Below, piece after piece: positions 8,436 to 17,009 of a DNA stretch of 53,441 bases (its first letter is position 1; every line of letters begins with the position of its first letter). The stretch lies in contig NZ_JARAJZ010000018.1 in assembly GCF_028765345.1 (NCBI RefSeq), positions 7,335 to 60,775 of the forward strand, in the 5' to 3' direction. Under the pieces are notes generated by a model, which worked only from the letters and a program-made list of their open reading frames with translations, ran no database searches and was not told where the DNA came from. The position numbers were made by a program, and so were the translations under genes. This stretch comes from Sporolactobacillus sp. CQH2019. Its GTDB lineage: Bacteria; Bacillota; Bacilli; Bacillales; Sporolactobacillaceae.

Positions 8436-9129
8436 CGGATTCTTCCTCCGTCAGCACATCAAAACAGTCGAGCAGCGATCCGTCCTTTAAACCGCTGCGT
8501 GTTCTGATTTCTGCCAATGTCCCTTGAAAAATCACCTGTCCCCGGGAAATGAGGACGAAGCGGTCGCAGATTCTTTCCGCCGTATCGAGAACATGAGTCG
8601 ACATCAGGATGCCTGCCCCGCCGTCTTTTGCCAGCCGGAGCGACTGAAGCAGCCGTTTCACCGCCCTCGGATCAAGGCCCATAAAAGGTTCATCCACGAT
8701 GTACAGTCTGGCCTGCCGCAGAAATGCCAGAATCAGCATTACCTTTTGCTGCATGCCTTTCGAAAAATTTTCCGGATACTGATGAATGACATGAGACAGC
8801 TGGAAACGTTCCAGAAGCTTATGGGCGAGATCCATATAGGTTTTCTCATCGGTATCCAGCGTCGTCAGCAAAAATTCAATGTACTCCCAGAGCGTCATCC
8901 GTTCATAGAGCAGCGGGCGCTCCGGAATGTAGGCGTAATCAGCGGCCTGACAGCTTCCCTTAATGTTTTTGACGGTGCCGAGAATCGATTTGATGGTTGT
9001 GCTTTTGCCCGCGCCGTTCGGACCGATCAGTCCGACCAGCTCGCCTTCATTGACCGAAAAATGGATATCTTTTAATATGGGACTGCCGACATCGTACCCC
9101 GCCTCATGAATTGCGACCGATAGAAGCAC
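8422..9129 (-). CDS. ecsA: EcsA-type ABC transporter ATP-binding protein
   Basis: About 235 residues from the GTG at 9129, which I chose because GAAGG lies 7 bp before it and the N-terminus (MLLSVAIHEAGY) then lines up with EcsA; an ATG run at 9153 is also in frame. Walker A is GPNGAGKST at ~36-44, the signature FSKGMQQK at ~122, and Walker B YIVDEP at ~143 with the switch His in STHVLD. It is a complete nucleotide-binding subunit and drives EcsB, with which it overlaps by 14 bp. Confidence 0.87.
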   Translation of the reverse strand: MLLSVAIHEAGYDVGSPILKDIHFSVNEGELVGLIGPNGAGKSTTIKSILGTVKNIKGSCQAADYAYIPERPLLYERMTLWEYIEFLLTTLDTDEKTYMDLAHKLLERFQLSHVIHQYPENFSKGMQQKVMLILAFLRQARLYIVDEPFMGLDPRAVKRLLQSLRLAKDGGAGILMSTHVLDTAERICDRFVLISRGQVIFQGTLAEIRTRSGLKDGSLLDCFDVLTEEESDVGK

Positions 9130-9341
9130 CGGGATCCCTTCTCTCATCATCAATCATTAAAATCAGCCGGCCAATATTCATGACTGCTGATTCTGCCTGA
9201 CACTTGTCTATGTATTTTCACTGACCTCATGTATATCAAGGAAATTGGATAAAGAACTTTTGAAACAGAGCTGCGGAAATCAGGAGATTCAGGAGTTAAG
9301 TATCCGCCGGCTTTGCAGTGAGCAACTGAACATTGATTATT

Positions 9342-9572
9342 TTACTTGGCAAATCTCTGCTCGAGCCATCCTTTCGATCCTCTTAAGCCGGGATTTCTAA
9401 AAATAATTTCATTCCATAATTTTCCCCATAAGGCATGATCAACCCTCTGCTGTGCTGTTTCTATTTCACAAACGGCATACATCGGAATTATATTTTTTAA
9501 AAATAATAGCGGAACAAGATGATGATCATGCGACGGCTGTTCGCCAAAGCCGATGAGGAAGCTTCAGGGCGA
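9342..9572 (-). pseudogene. Possible decayed gene fragment, unknown family
   Basis: On the minus strand a stop-bounded frame of ~76 codons reads like a real protein: SFLIGFGEQPSHDHHLVPLL near the front and GLRGSKGWLEQRFAK at the end. It has no start with a ribosome site, and a TGA that could derive from Trp lies just before it. I read it as the 3' part of a broken gene; I do not recognise the family. Confidence 0.3.
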
Positions 9573-9840
9573 GGGTGTAATTAATAGAAAAAGCATGTTC
9601 TCCTGATAAACGGAGACTCTATCTATGGCGTTAGAAGAGGCCATCCGGCCGGCTGACCATTGTTCAACGATTCCCAGCAGTCGTCTCTAAGTAAAAGTAT
9701 TCTTATCATCAATGCGTCCCCCGGGGCCCGGGTCTATGCGAAACAGTCGTCGCTTCGCAAATGATTTCTCTCATTATACCTCATTACGGGGCACCTGAAT
9801 GGGTTTCTCTATATAATTCCGGCGATCGGAGGAAAATGGG

Positions 9841-10027
9841 ATGCGAAAGAAAATCGTCACAAACCGGCCCGGCATCTCAGAAATGAATCTCAAAACATGT
9901 CCTGCTAAGTTAAACACGGCCACATTGGCCCTGATTTTATTAAAAAGCACCGCCCAATCGGCAAAGTTTTAGACGAAGCCGGAAGGACAACCGGGGCAGG
10001 CTCCTGGCAAACAAACCGCAGGGCGCG
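9841..10027 (+). pseudogene. Frameshifted small gene with intact ribosome site and terminator
   Basis: An ATG at 9841 with GGAGG 9 bp upstream opens a 43-codon frame (MRKKIVTNRPGISEMNLKTC...). A +1 shift after about codon 24 continues into a protein-like stretch, KHGHIGPDFIKKHRPIG then KVLDEAGRTTGAGSWQ, ending near 10027. A hairpin terminator follows at 10093. The combined product would be ~62 residues. The function is unknown; the frameshift could also be a sequencing error. Confidence 0.4.
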
Positions 10028-10092
10028 GCATTCATAGTCGCCGCTTACACAGTGATCTTTTAAATTTTTATACTTCCCAATAATATTGATGG

Positions 10093-10130
10093 GACGGTCC
10101 AGAAATCATACATCCGGGCCGTCTTCTTTT
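10093..10130 (+). terminator. Rho-independent terminator
   Basis: GACGGTCC pairs with GGGCCGTC (one G-U pair) across a 15-nt loop and is followed by TTCTTTT. It would end the transcript of the small broken gene upstream. Confidence 0.65.
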
Positions 10131-10234
10131 ATCGGTTATTTCAGGATGGCGCGGTAAAACACGCCCTGTGCAGCCAAAGTGAATCATTGCGGATAAAGAA
10201 TACTGCATTAAAGCAAGCCTACATGATTGAAGGA

Positions 10235-10747
10235 TTAAAGATCAATCCAATAACGCTGAGTCGTCCGTTCCGAGTGATCGACCTCATTTTCAAGAACGCC
10301 GCCATTATTGATAATTGTCTTGGCGGAGCCTGTATTGTTCTTGTCACAAGTAAGGAGCACACGCTTTAAATGGAGCGCACGTGCCTTATCAAGTGCCAAA
10401 GCCAGCATCTTCGCGGCGTATCCTTTGCGGCGTTCCGAGGGACGAATGCCGTAACCGATGTGGCCTCCGAAGCCGGATAAAAACGGATTCAATTCATGAC
10501 GCAGCTGCAGAGCACCGTATAAGCGATTTTTTTCGTCCGTTAAAAAATATAAAGTTGCCGGAACCCAGCCTTGTTTACGAACATGATCCGTTTTTGCTTC
10601 ATTCAGTTCTCTTAAAAAATGTTTATAGGGGATCGTTCCTTTCGCCGATCCTCTCGGGATGATTTCTTCATCGCAATCTTTCCATTCCGACACGTAATCC
10701 TCATAAGCCGCTTCAAGATCGGGAGTTAATTCGATTAGTTTGAGCAT
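10235..10747 (-). CDS. GNAT family N-acetyltransferase
   Basis: A 170-residue acetyltransferase from the ATG at 10747, which has GAAGGTGAT upstream; the ATG at 10780 adds 11 residues without a better site. The N-terminal half has LTPDLEAAYEDYVSEWKD; the acetyl-CoA binding stretch is IGYGIRPSERRKGYAAKML (about 100-118), with the RxxGxA pattern, followed by VLLTCDKNNTGSAKTIINNGG, the typical last strand and helix of the COG3981-type group. The substrate is unknown. It stands alone between spacers. Confidence 0.8.
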   Translation of the reverse strand: MLKLIELTPDLEAAYEDYVSEWKDCDEEIIPRGSAKGTIPYKHFLRELNEAKTDHVRKQGWVPATLYFLTDEKNRLYGALQLRHELNPFLSGFGGHIGYGIRPSERRKGYAAKMLALALDKARALHLKRVLLTCDKNNTGSAKTIINNGGVLENEVDHSERTTQRYWIDL

Positions 10748-10824
10748 TCGATCACCTTCTCGATAAGATTGGAACTTCACACTGAGTTTTGAGTTTTATT
10801 ATAATCTTTCTTATCCGTTACTGT

Positions 10825-11354
10825 TCATTTGAGGATCAATGTGGTCAGCCACCAGCCGAATCCCAGCGTGACTATAATGCCGATCAGCGTCACGGCCGGC
10901 GGCATCGCGAAACCAATCAGGTAGATAATAATAGCGGCAGCCAGATCGGCGCGATGTGAATCGATATCGTGCCGAGAAACAATAAAACGAGCCCGCCTAC
11001 TAGAAAAGACATAAAATCACTGTTCAGCAAATTGACCGGGTACAAGGATCCGCCCCAAATAATAGTAAGAACCGCTGAAGCAACTAGAACAAAACCGAGA
11101 ATCGCTAAACCGGACATTTTATTTTTCCCATCCTTTATCAGTTTTTTTTCAAGATTCTTGTCTCCTTTTACCAATTCATCCAGTGTGATTTTAAAAATTT
11201 CGGACAGCTGAACTAATTTTTCCAGATCCGGATAGCTTTGACCCGTCTCCCACTTAGAAACCGCTTGTCTTGATACGTGCAGCTGCTCGGCTAATCGGTC
11301 CTGTGAGATCCTCTGTTTTTCACGTTCACTTTTTATCCGCTTTGAAAGTTCCAT
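10825..11354 (-). pseudogene. XRE-family regulator with membrane C-terminus, frameshifted near the 3' end
   Basis: The start at 11354 (MELSKRIKSEREKQRISQD) has AAGGGGGG 7 bp before it. Residues 5-60 form an HTH-XRE domain (LAEQLHVSRQAVSKWETGQS), and hydrophobic segments follow from ~83. The frame as read stops at 10917 after LLLST. In the -1 frame a membrane-type sequence continues from GATCTGGCT to a stop at 10825: LAAAIIIYLIGFAMPPAV, then TLIGIIVTLGFGWWL. That restores a typical two-pair membrane tail and a ~176-residue protein. The DNA-binding half is intact, so a truncated regulator of ~145 residues may still work. Confidence 0.7.
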
Positions 11355-11728
11355 ATTGTCCGCCCCCCTTCGTTTGCCAGTATGACCGATCATAAGCCCG
11401 AAAGTAAAGACACTTACCGGAGCGCCGGCCCGCAACTGCCGGTTGCGGCGCCGGAGGAACCGCTGTTCCGTTTCCCCCGCCGTCTGAAATTTTTCGGCGT
11501 TCGCTCATCCGCTTAGCCAATCCCGCGAAGATTATATTTTATACGAAAAAGACAAAAAAACCAGCTGCCATTAAGGGAATACTCGCTTAGTCTTGTCCGT
11601 GATCGCTCTGGATACACAGGTTGTGCCTGCAGAGTAAAGCCTTTTGATTCAATTTCTGTGGTTAACCATTTCTCGATTCAAGTAACATACCCCGGCTCAA
11701 GCCATGGTTGCAATTCTCGGATCATAAA
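11355..11728. other. Intergenic, no gene seen
   Basis: Spacer of ~370 bp upstream of the XRE gene; a long minus-strand frame here is an upstream extension of that regulator's region without a ribosome site. Nothing else supportable. Confidence 0.5.
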
Positions 11729-11772
11729 AAAAACACGATCCCGACATATAATATATATCGGATCGCGTTTTT
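11729..11772. terminator. Bidirectional terminator
   Basis: ACACGATCC and GGATCGCGT form the stem, flanked by an A-run on the left and TTTTT on the right, so it can work on both strands. It lies just past the 3' end of the dead oxidoreductase gene. Confidence 0.7.
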
Positions 11773-11798
11773 ATCTAATGAGAAGTTACAGAAGATAT

Positions 11799-12736
11799 TT
11801 AAAGGGAATCGATACGTAATAATCTTCTTCCGCGGTTATGACGTTCCTCGTTTTTAGCAAAAGCCTCTTTTATTTTATTGAAGAGATAAACCACGGAATC
11901 GATGGCGGGCTTTAACGTCCCCGTCGGCAATTAAGCGGACGATGGTTTCCAGATTGCTGCGAATCGGAACGCCGGTATTGAATTTTGCTGTAACTCCGTA
12001 TTTTTCAGCACTTTCGGCGGCCGGACCAAAGAAACCAGCGTCCCGCCTCTTTTCAGAACAGGCCATGATCGGCTTTCCGTGTCTCCGCCAGCCAGATCAA
12101 TGACCAGATCAACATCTTTAACGGATGTTTCGAAAGACGTCGTTGTATCATCGATGACCTGATCGGCGCCTAACTCCTTTACGAAATCCAGATGAGCGGC
12201 AGAGGCCGTACCGATCACTTCGGCGCCCTTCCATTTTGCTAACCGGGCCGCATATTGGCCCGATCCGCCTGCCGCAGCATGAATGAGCACGGTCTGCCCG
12301 GATTTCAATTCGCCCTCCGAAAACAAGGCCTTCCAGGCTGAATCGGCGCCTCCTTTAACGGATGCGGCGGCTTCAAAGCTCAGATTTTCCGGAATTGGAA
12401 CCCATTCATTCGCTTTCGCCAGACCATATTCGGCAAAAGCGCCGTCAACGCTCCCCAATACCCGGTCTCCCTTACGGAAATCGGCAGCATCGGCACCTGC
12501 CGCCTCAACAATGCCGGATATTGCGGAACCGGGTGTATAAGGAAACGTCTTTGGAAAAAAATCATGCAACCATCCATTGCGGATTTTTCAGTCAAGAGGC
12601 AGTACCGATGCATAATGGATTTTGACAAGAATCTCTTCGGCTGACGGCTGCGGACGTTTGATTTTCTCCAGCTGCAGGACTTCATCACCGCCGTATTCAT
12701 GTACCTGAACGGCCTGCATCGATAATTCCGGCATCT
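11799..12736 (-). pseudogene. Zinc-type alcohol dehydrogenase/quinone oxidoreductase, inactivated
   Basis: Joined across lesions the product is an MDR-family NADP-dependent oxidoreductase of ~310 residues: MPELSMQAVQVHEYGGDEV at the N-terminus, IHAAAGGSGQYAARLAKWKG as the dinucleotide-binding motif, and ATG at 12736. Three lesions are visible: an in-frame TGA at ~12591 where the family has Trp (PLD-W-KIRNGW), a -1 shift near 12025 after LVSLVRPP, and a +1 shift near 11910 after GDVK. The true 3' end would be at 11799 (AFAKNEERHNRG and on). The 5' end overlaps the MarR gene by ~40 bp, so this was the last gene of a MarR-controlled operon with the Old Yellow Enzyme. Confidence 0.85.
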
Positions 12737-13254
12737 GATTCGCTCCTTTGCTTATTATCGTCATGATTGCACCCGAGTGAACGCTCTATCCTGGACCCAA
12801 TCTTCCGTGACAGATCGACAAGCACCGTCTTTTCCCGTTCAGTCAGGCCTTCCGTTGTTATGCTTTCCAGATCGCTCCAAAAGCCCAGAACCTTTTCTTT
12901 CAAATCGCGTCCGGCCCGGGTCAGTGATACAAGAGTCACCCGGCCGTCTTTCTCCGAACGATGACGGACAACAAGTCCGGCGGCTTCCAGTCTGCAGACG
13001 GATTTTGCAACGGTTGAGTGGTCGAGGCATAAAGTCCGGCCCAGACAGTTCTGGGACTGCCCATCCCGATCCCACAACTGCATGAGCATGATTTCCTGCC
13101 CGGGGAATAGGCCTGCTTTCCGGATCATCCGGGCAGCCAGGGCCCGATGCGACCGGGAAAGCGCGAAAATTGCGAAACTGACAGGATATTTGTCCGCAAC
13201 GCTTAAATGTTCTTCATAATCATTCGCATTCGAAGTTTTCCGATCCTTTTTCAT
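12697..13254 (-). CDS. MarR family transcriptional regulator
   Basis: About 185 residues with the MarR winged helix in the middle: MLMQLWDRDGQSQNCLGRTL, then DHSTVAKSVCRLEAAGLVVR (recognition helix) and the wing SEKDGRVTLVSLTRAG. The C-terminus is helical for dimerisation. The ATG at 13254 (GGGA 8 bp upstream) is a little better placed than the ATG at 13260. It lies between an Old Yellow Enzyme gene (31 bp upstream) and a dead quinone oxidoreductase. Such MarR proteins often sense electrophiles through cysteines; Cys residues occur near the recognition region. Function in redox control is inferred. Confidence 0.85.
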   Translation of the reverse strand: MKKDRKTSNANDYEEHLSVADKYPVSFAIFALSRSHRALAARMIRKAGLFPGQEIMLMQLWDRDGQSQNCLGRTLCLDHSTVAKSVCRLEAAGLVVRHRSEKDGRVTLVSLTRAGRDLKEKVLGFWSDLESITTEGLTEREKTVLVDLSRKIGSRIERSLGCNHDDNKQRSESDAGIIDAGRSGT

Positions 13255-13285
13255 AATCATTCCCGACTTTTCAATTTTTTTATTT

Positions 13286-14347
13286 TCAACTTTTTCCTTT
13301 CAATGTCGGATAATCTGTATAACCGTGACTGCCGCCGCCATAAAATGTCGTTTTGTCCGGTTCGTTCAGCGGGGCATTGCGCTTCAGCCGATCGATCAGA
13401 TCCGGATTGGCTAGAGCCCACGTACCTACAGGGGCTACGTCGGCAAGTCCGGCGTCAATGTCCGCTGCAATATTTTTCAATGGACGGCCTGGACGGTTTA
13501 CCAAAAGGGCATTCGGCCAGATGGTGCGGATATCCCGGAGCAATTCATCGTTTCCGGCGTGCACCATATGAATATAAGCCAGATTCAACTTTCCTAACTC
13601 TGCTGCAAGATAACGATACAGTTTCGGCCCGCTCTGCCCGTCATTAATTCCTCCGAGCGGCACGCCCGGAGAAATACGGAATCCCGTACGGTCTGCTCCG
13701 ATCTCATCCGCCACTGCGTCGGCGACTTCAATCGCAAACCTTGCGCGGTTTTCAAAGGAACCGCCATACTCATCGCTGCGCAGATTAGAGTTTACACCAA
13801 AGAACTGATGAATGAGATATCCGTTCGCTCCATGTATCTCTACGCCGTCGGCACCTGCTTTAATTGCCGCCCGTGCCGCGATTCTAAAATCGCCGACCGT
13901 TTTTTCTATTTCTTCCCGACCCAATGCCCTGGGGGCCGGGATATCGGCCATCCCATGAGATGTAAACATTTTAACGCCGGGAGCAATAGCTGACGGAGCA
14001 ACCGGCTGCCGATGATGCGGCGTATTGTGGGCCATTCTTCCCGCATGCATTAACTGAATGAACAAGTGTCCGCCATCAGCATGTACCCGATCGGTGACCC
14101 TGCGCCATCCGTCCACATGCTTTTCCGTATAAATCCCCGGGGTGTTCGGATAGCCCTGACCATCATCGGAGGGCTGGGTCCCTTCACTAATCAGCAACCC
14201 CAGTGAAGCGCGCTGTCCGTAATATTCAGCGCTCAGATCTCCCGGTGTACCATCAGGAAACGCCCGGCTCCGCGCCATCGGTGCCATTGCCAAGCGATGG
14301 GATAATTTCAGTTTCCCAACAGTTATCGGGCTCCATAACTCAGTCAC
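13286..14347 (-). CDS. Old Yellow Enzyme family alkene reductase (NemA-like)
   Basis: About 353 residues. The GTG at 14347 has AAGGAG 9 bp upstream and gives MTELWSPITVGKLKLSH, the usual OYE start; a longer frame to 14479 would add an atypical Cys-rich piece. Family motifs in order: LAMAPMARSRA (FMN-binding N-terminal strand), QLMHAGRMAH, GVEIHGANGYLIHQFF (substrate-binding His/Asn pair), FRISPGVPLGG, and VGTWALANPDLIDRL near the end. OYEs are FMN enzymes that reduce activated C=C bonds, nitro compounds and electrophiles with NADPH. The position in a MarR operon suggests induction by electrophiles. No lesion seen. Confidence 0.9.
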   Translation of the reverse strand: MTELWSPITVGKLKLSHRLAMAPMARSRAFPDGTPGDLSAEYYGQRASLGLLISEGTQPSDDGQGYPNTPGIYTEKHVDGWRRVTDRVHADGGHLFIQLMHAGRMAHNTPHHRQPVAPSAIAPGVKMFTSHGMADIPAPRALGREEIEKTVGDFRIAARAAIKAGADGVEIHGANGYLIHQFFGVNSNLRSDEYGGSFENRARFAIEVADAVADEIGADRTGFRISPGVPLGGINDGQSGPKLYRYLAAELGKLNLAYIHMVHAGNDELLRDIRTIWPNALLVNRPGRPLKNIAADIDAGLADVAPVGTWALANPDLIDRLKRNAPLNEPDKTTFYGGGSHGYTDYPTLKGKS

Positions 14348-14479
14348 TCCTAACATCTCCTTCGGAATATAATTGTGGTTTGCGGTCGACTGCGTAATTG
14401 AGTTTACCCTGTTTATAGGTGGCCGGCAACAGAAATGCTTATAAAAATAATTTGAGCAGCAAGGATATGCCTTTCTCAT

Positions 14480-15107
14480 GACCTTATTTACAATTTTATG
14501 GTCGGCCCTCCGGAGTGTTCAGATATTGGACTGGAGGGGCTGCCATATCCGCAGACAAATTATTTTTTCAAATTCAACGGAAGGACACAGATTTGTACTG
14601 TTCTAAGCGTGGCCGCAGATCATTTTTCAGTCGGTTTGATTGTATTGAATAATTTCTCAGGATCGGCTTTGACAGAGATCTCGGGATTATCTGTAAGCTC
14701 TGTCCCAGTTGCATACGTTCATTGCATAAAACCGATAGAAGTAAAAAGCTGACAAATTATGAAATAGATGAACTTTTTTGTCATGCTGACTCAGCATATT
14801 CACTTTGAATTTCAGAACGGCTTGCCAACAACTTGGTGCGATTTTTTCGAACTCCGACGCGACCGCTCATTTTCGATCCACTTTCCGGCGATTTTTTTGA
14901 CCGGATTTTGACGATATTCAGGCTTGCTTTTTTATAATTAATATTATATTATTATATTTATCAGATAGATATTAATATAATTTGTAACAATGACTATCAC
15001 ATAATATCTTAGATTCAAAGGATCATCATTTCGTTGTAATAGAGCTATATTAAAGCACCAATTGTGGTTTTGACTATTCAATAAGCATCCAAATGTATTT
15101 GATTGTC
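14480..15107. other. Intergenic, AT-rich with a periodic spacer
   Basis: About 600 bp without a credible gene. Positions ~14835-14930 hold a degenerate ~20-bp periodic sequence (recurring GCGATTTTTT / TTTTCGATCC-like steps), resembling spacers elsewhere in the window. Positions 14930-15000 are extremely AT-rich. Confidence 0.5.
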
Positions 15108-15125
15108 ATTATCATTTATGATAAT
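15108..15125. promoter_or_regulatory. Fur-family-like operator upstream of the VIT genes
   Basis: ATTATCAT and ATGATAAT form a perfect 8-bp inverted repeat with TT between them, built of the TGATAAT/ATTATCA half-sites typical of Fur-family boxes. It lies ~140 bp before the first VIT gene, consistent with metal-dependent control. Confidence 0.5.
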
Positions 15126-15264
15126 TCGATGTTTAAAATCAATTCAAATCATGATTAATGCAACTATTGATTCTGACGCAAATTACGGGTTTCTGCATGC
15201 TGTGGAAACTTGTTTATTGATAGATTCCAAGTATCTATATATCTTTGGGAGGGAGAAAGTGCAA

Positions 15265-16038
15265 ATGACTGTTATTTCCGCTAATGAACCTTATGAATCA
15301 ACTGTTGAACCTAAAAAAAACTGGTTACAGAAAATAAAAAACATCTTTCAGATAAACAAAATAACTAAAAAGTTTTCGCTGGCACAGAAAATCAATGTGC
15401 TCCGGGCAAGCGTGATGGGAGCAAACGATGGAATTATTTCAGTAGCAGGAATCGTCTTAGGAGTTGCCGGTGCGACAAGCAATCATTTCGCTATTTTTAT
15501 TTCCGGTATCGGCGGGCTGCTTGCGGGAAATATTTCGATGGCCATGGGCGAATACGTTTCCGTTCATTCGCAGAAAGATGCACAGCAAAAGGCGACGATT
15601 GAAGAAACTCAATTATTGAAAACAGATTACGATCAACAATATCAATTTATCTCAAACAAATTAATGGCATCCGGCATCTCTTCCGAACTATCCGAAAAAG
15701 CAGCTCAGGAGATGATGGCTAAAGATCCATTGGTTACCGTTGTTCGCGAAAAGTACGGCTTTGATCCGAATGAATTTACAAGTCCTTTCGCAGCCGCACT
15801 GGCCTCCATGCTCTCTTTTACCTCAGGTGCCTTACTGCCGCTGGCCGCGATCACCCTGTTTCCGGCCCAATGGAGAATTGCCGGAACGGTATTGACCGTT
15901 GTTTTTGCCCTGATCCTGACCGGTTACAGCGCCGCAGCTTTAGGGAACGCAAACAAAATGCGGGGTATCATCCGCAACACCTTTGCAGGATTATTGACGA
16001 TGCTGGCCACCTATTTTATCGGAAGTCTGTTTGCTTAA
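15265..16038 (+). CDS. VIT1/CCC1 family metal transporter
   Basis: A 257-residue membrane protein; the ATG at 15265 follows GGGAGGGAG. After a hydrophilic ~45-residue N-terminus comes the VIT core: LRASVMGANDGIISVAGIVLG (helix 1 with the conserved N-D), then NISMAMGEYVSVHSQKD (helix 2, metal-site Glu), a cytoplasmic acidic helical hairpin (about 105-165, EETQLLKTDYDQQY), and three C-terminal helices ending LATYFIGSLFA. VIT/CCC1 proteins move Fe2+ or Mn2+ out of the cytosol, usually by proton antiport. It heads a two-gene operon with a paralogue 17 bp downstream. Confidence 0.9.
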   Translation: MTVISANEPYESTVEPKKNWLQKIKNIFQINKITKKFSLAQKINVLRASVMGANDGIISVAGIVLGVAGATSNHFAIFISGIGGLLAGNISMAMGEYVSVHSQKDAQQKATIEETQLLKTDYDQQYQFISNKLMASGISSELSEKAAQEMMAKDPLVTVVREKYGFDPNEFTSPFAAALASMLSFTSGALLPLAAITLFPAQWRIAGTVLTVVFALILTGYSAAALGNANKMRGIIRNTFAGLLTMLATYFIGSLFA

Positions 16039-16055
16039 GACGGGAGGATCGGTTA

Positions 16056-16745
16056 ATGATATTTAAAAAAACAGGAAAAACACAGACAATGGAAGAAAAA
16101 CTGAACACCTTGAGAGCGGGAGTACTCGGCTCCAATGACGGCATCCTGACCGTCGTCGGCGTGCTGTTCAGCGTGGGAGCAGCAACGACCAACCACTTTA
16201 CGCTTTTTATTGCCGGCCTGTCCGATCTGATCGCCTGTGCCTTTTCCATGGCCGCCGGCGAGTATGCATCGGTCAGCACACAGAAAGACACGGAAAAAGC
16301 GGTCGTAACCCATGAACAGGCTTTGATCGGTACAAATTATGAATATCAATTGCAGCATGTGACCAATTATTACCAGGACAAAGGCGTCACTCCGGCGACG
16401 GCAACGGCCATCGCCCGGCAATTGATGAAACAGAACCCATTGCAAACCGTCGTAAACGTAAAACACAATATTCATTTAGGACATTACGTGAATCCGTGGT
16501 TTGCCGCCCTGGCTTCTCTGTTTTCCGCGGGACTAGGCGGCTGCCTGCCTCTGCTGGCCGTCACCTTTCTGCCGGCGAATGAGCAATGGCCGGGAACGAT
16601 AATAGCCGTCGTTCTCTCTGTGGCGCTGACAGGTTATATGAGTGCCAGGCTCGGACGCGGTTTTATAAAGAAAGCCATTATTCGCAATGTCATCATAGGC
16701 ATTATCACGATGTTTATTCACTATTATGTCGGAATTTTAATCTGA
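16056..16745 (+). CDS. VIT1/CCC1 family metal transporter (second copy)
   Basis: A 229-residue paralogue of the gene just upstream, starting at the ATG 16056 after GGGAGG. The same motifs recur: LRAGVLGSNDGILTVVGVLF, CAFSMAAGEYASVSTQKDTE, the helical hairpin, and ITMFIHYYVGILI at the end. It lacks the long N-terminal tail of its neighbour. Members of this family are often dimeric, so the tandem may form a heterodimer or give two metal specificities; that is inference. Confidence 0.9.
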   Translation: MIFKKTGKTQTMEEKLNTLRAGVLGSNDGILTVVGVLFSVGAATTNHFTLFIAGLSDLIACAFSMAAGEYASVSTQKDTEKAVVTHEQALIGTNYEYQLQHVTNYYQDKGVTPATATAIARQLMKQNPLQTVVNVKHNIHLGHYVNPWFAALASLFSAGLGGCLPLLAVTFLPANEQWPGTIIAVVLSVALTGYMSARLGRGFIKKAIIRNVIIGIITMFIHYYVGILI

Positions 16746-16803
16746 TCCGAATGTTTCTCCCGGCTTATTCGCCAGATAACTAAATGGAGCAGCAACACCC
16801 TTG

Positions 16804-16830
16804 GAAGCTGAATGACTCAGCTTCTTTTTT
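16804..16830 (+). terminator. Rho-independent terminator of the VIT operon
   Basis: GAAGCTGA-ATGAC-TCAGCTTC, a perfect 8-bp stem with a 5-nt loop, followed directly by TTTTTT. Confidence 0.9.
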
Positions 16831-17009
16831 AACACTTTAATTCGGCCCGGTAATTGGTAGGTACAAAAATTTGAGTTTATCAGAAGTAATAGCCCGCTGA
16901 TTGCCGGCATATCGAACAAGTTAAGGGCGCTGAAACAGGGCAAATAAGGTTTGGACGGTGACAATCTTATAAGCAAGCGGGATCATGTATTTTTAATATT
17001 AATGATTAT

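Noticed and set aside
14498-14752. 84-codon plus-strand frame
   Set aside because: No ribosome site, no recognisable domain, amino-acid make-up unlike a protein.
16737-16976. 79-codon minus-strand frame after the VIT operon
   Set aside because: Runs through the terminator hairpin, with no start signal.
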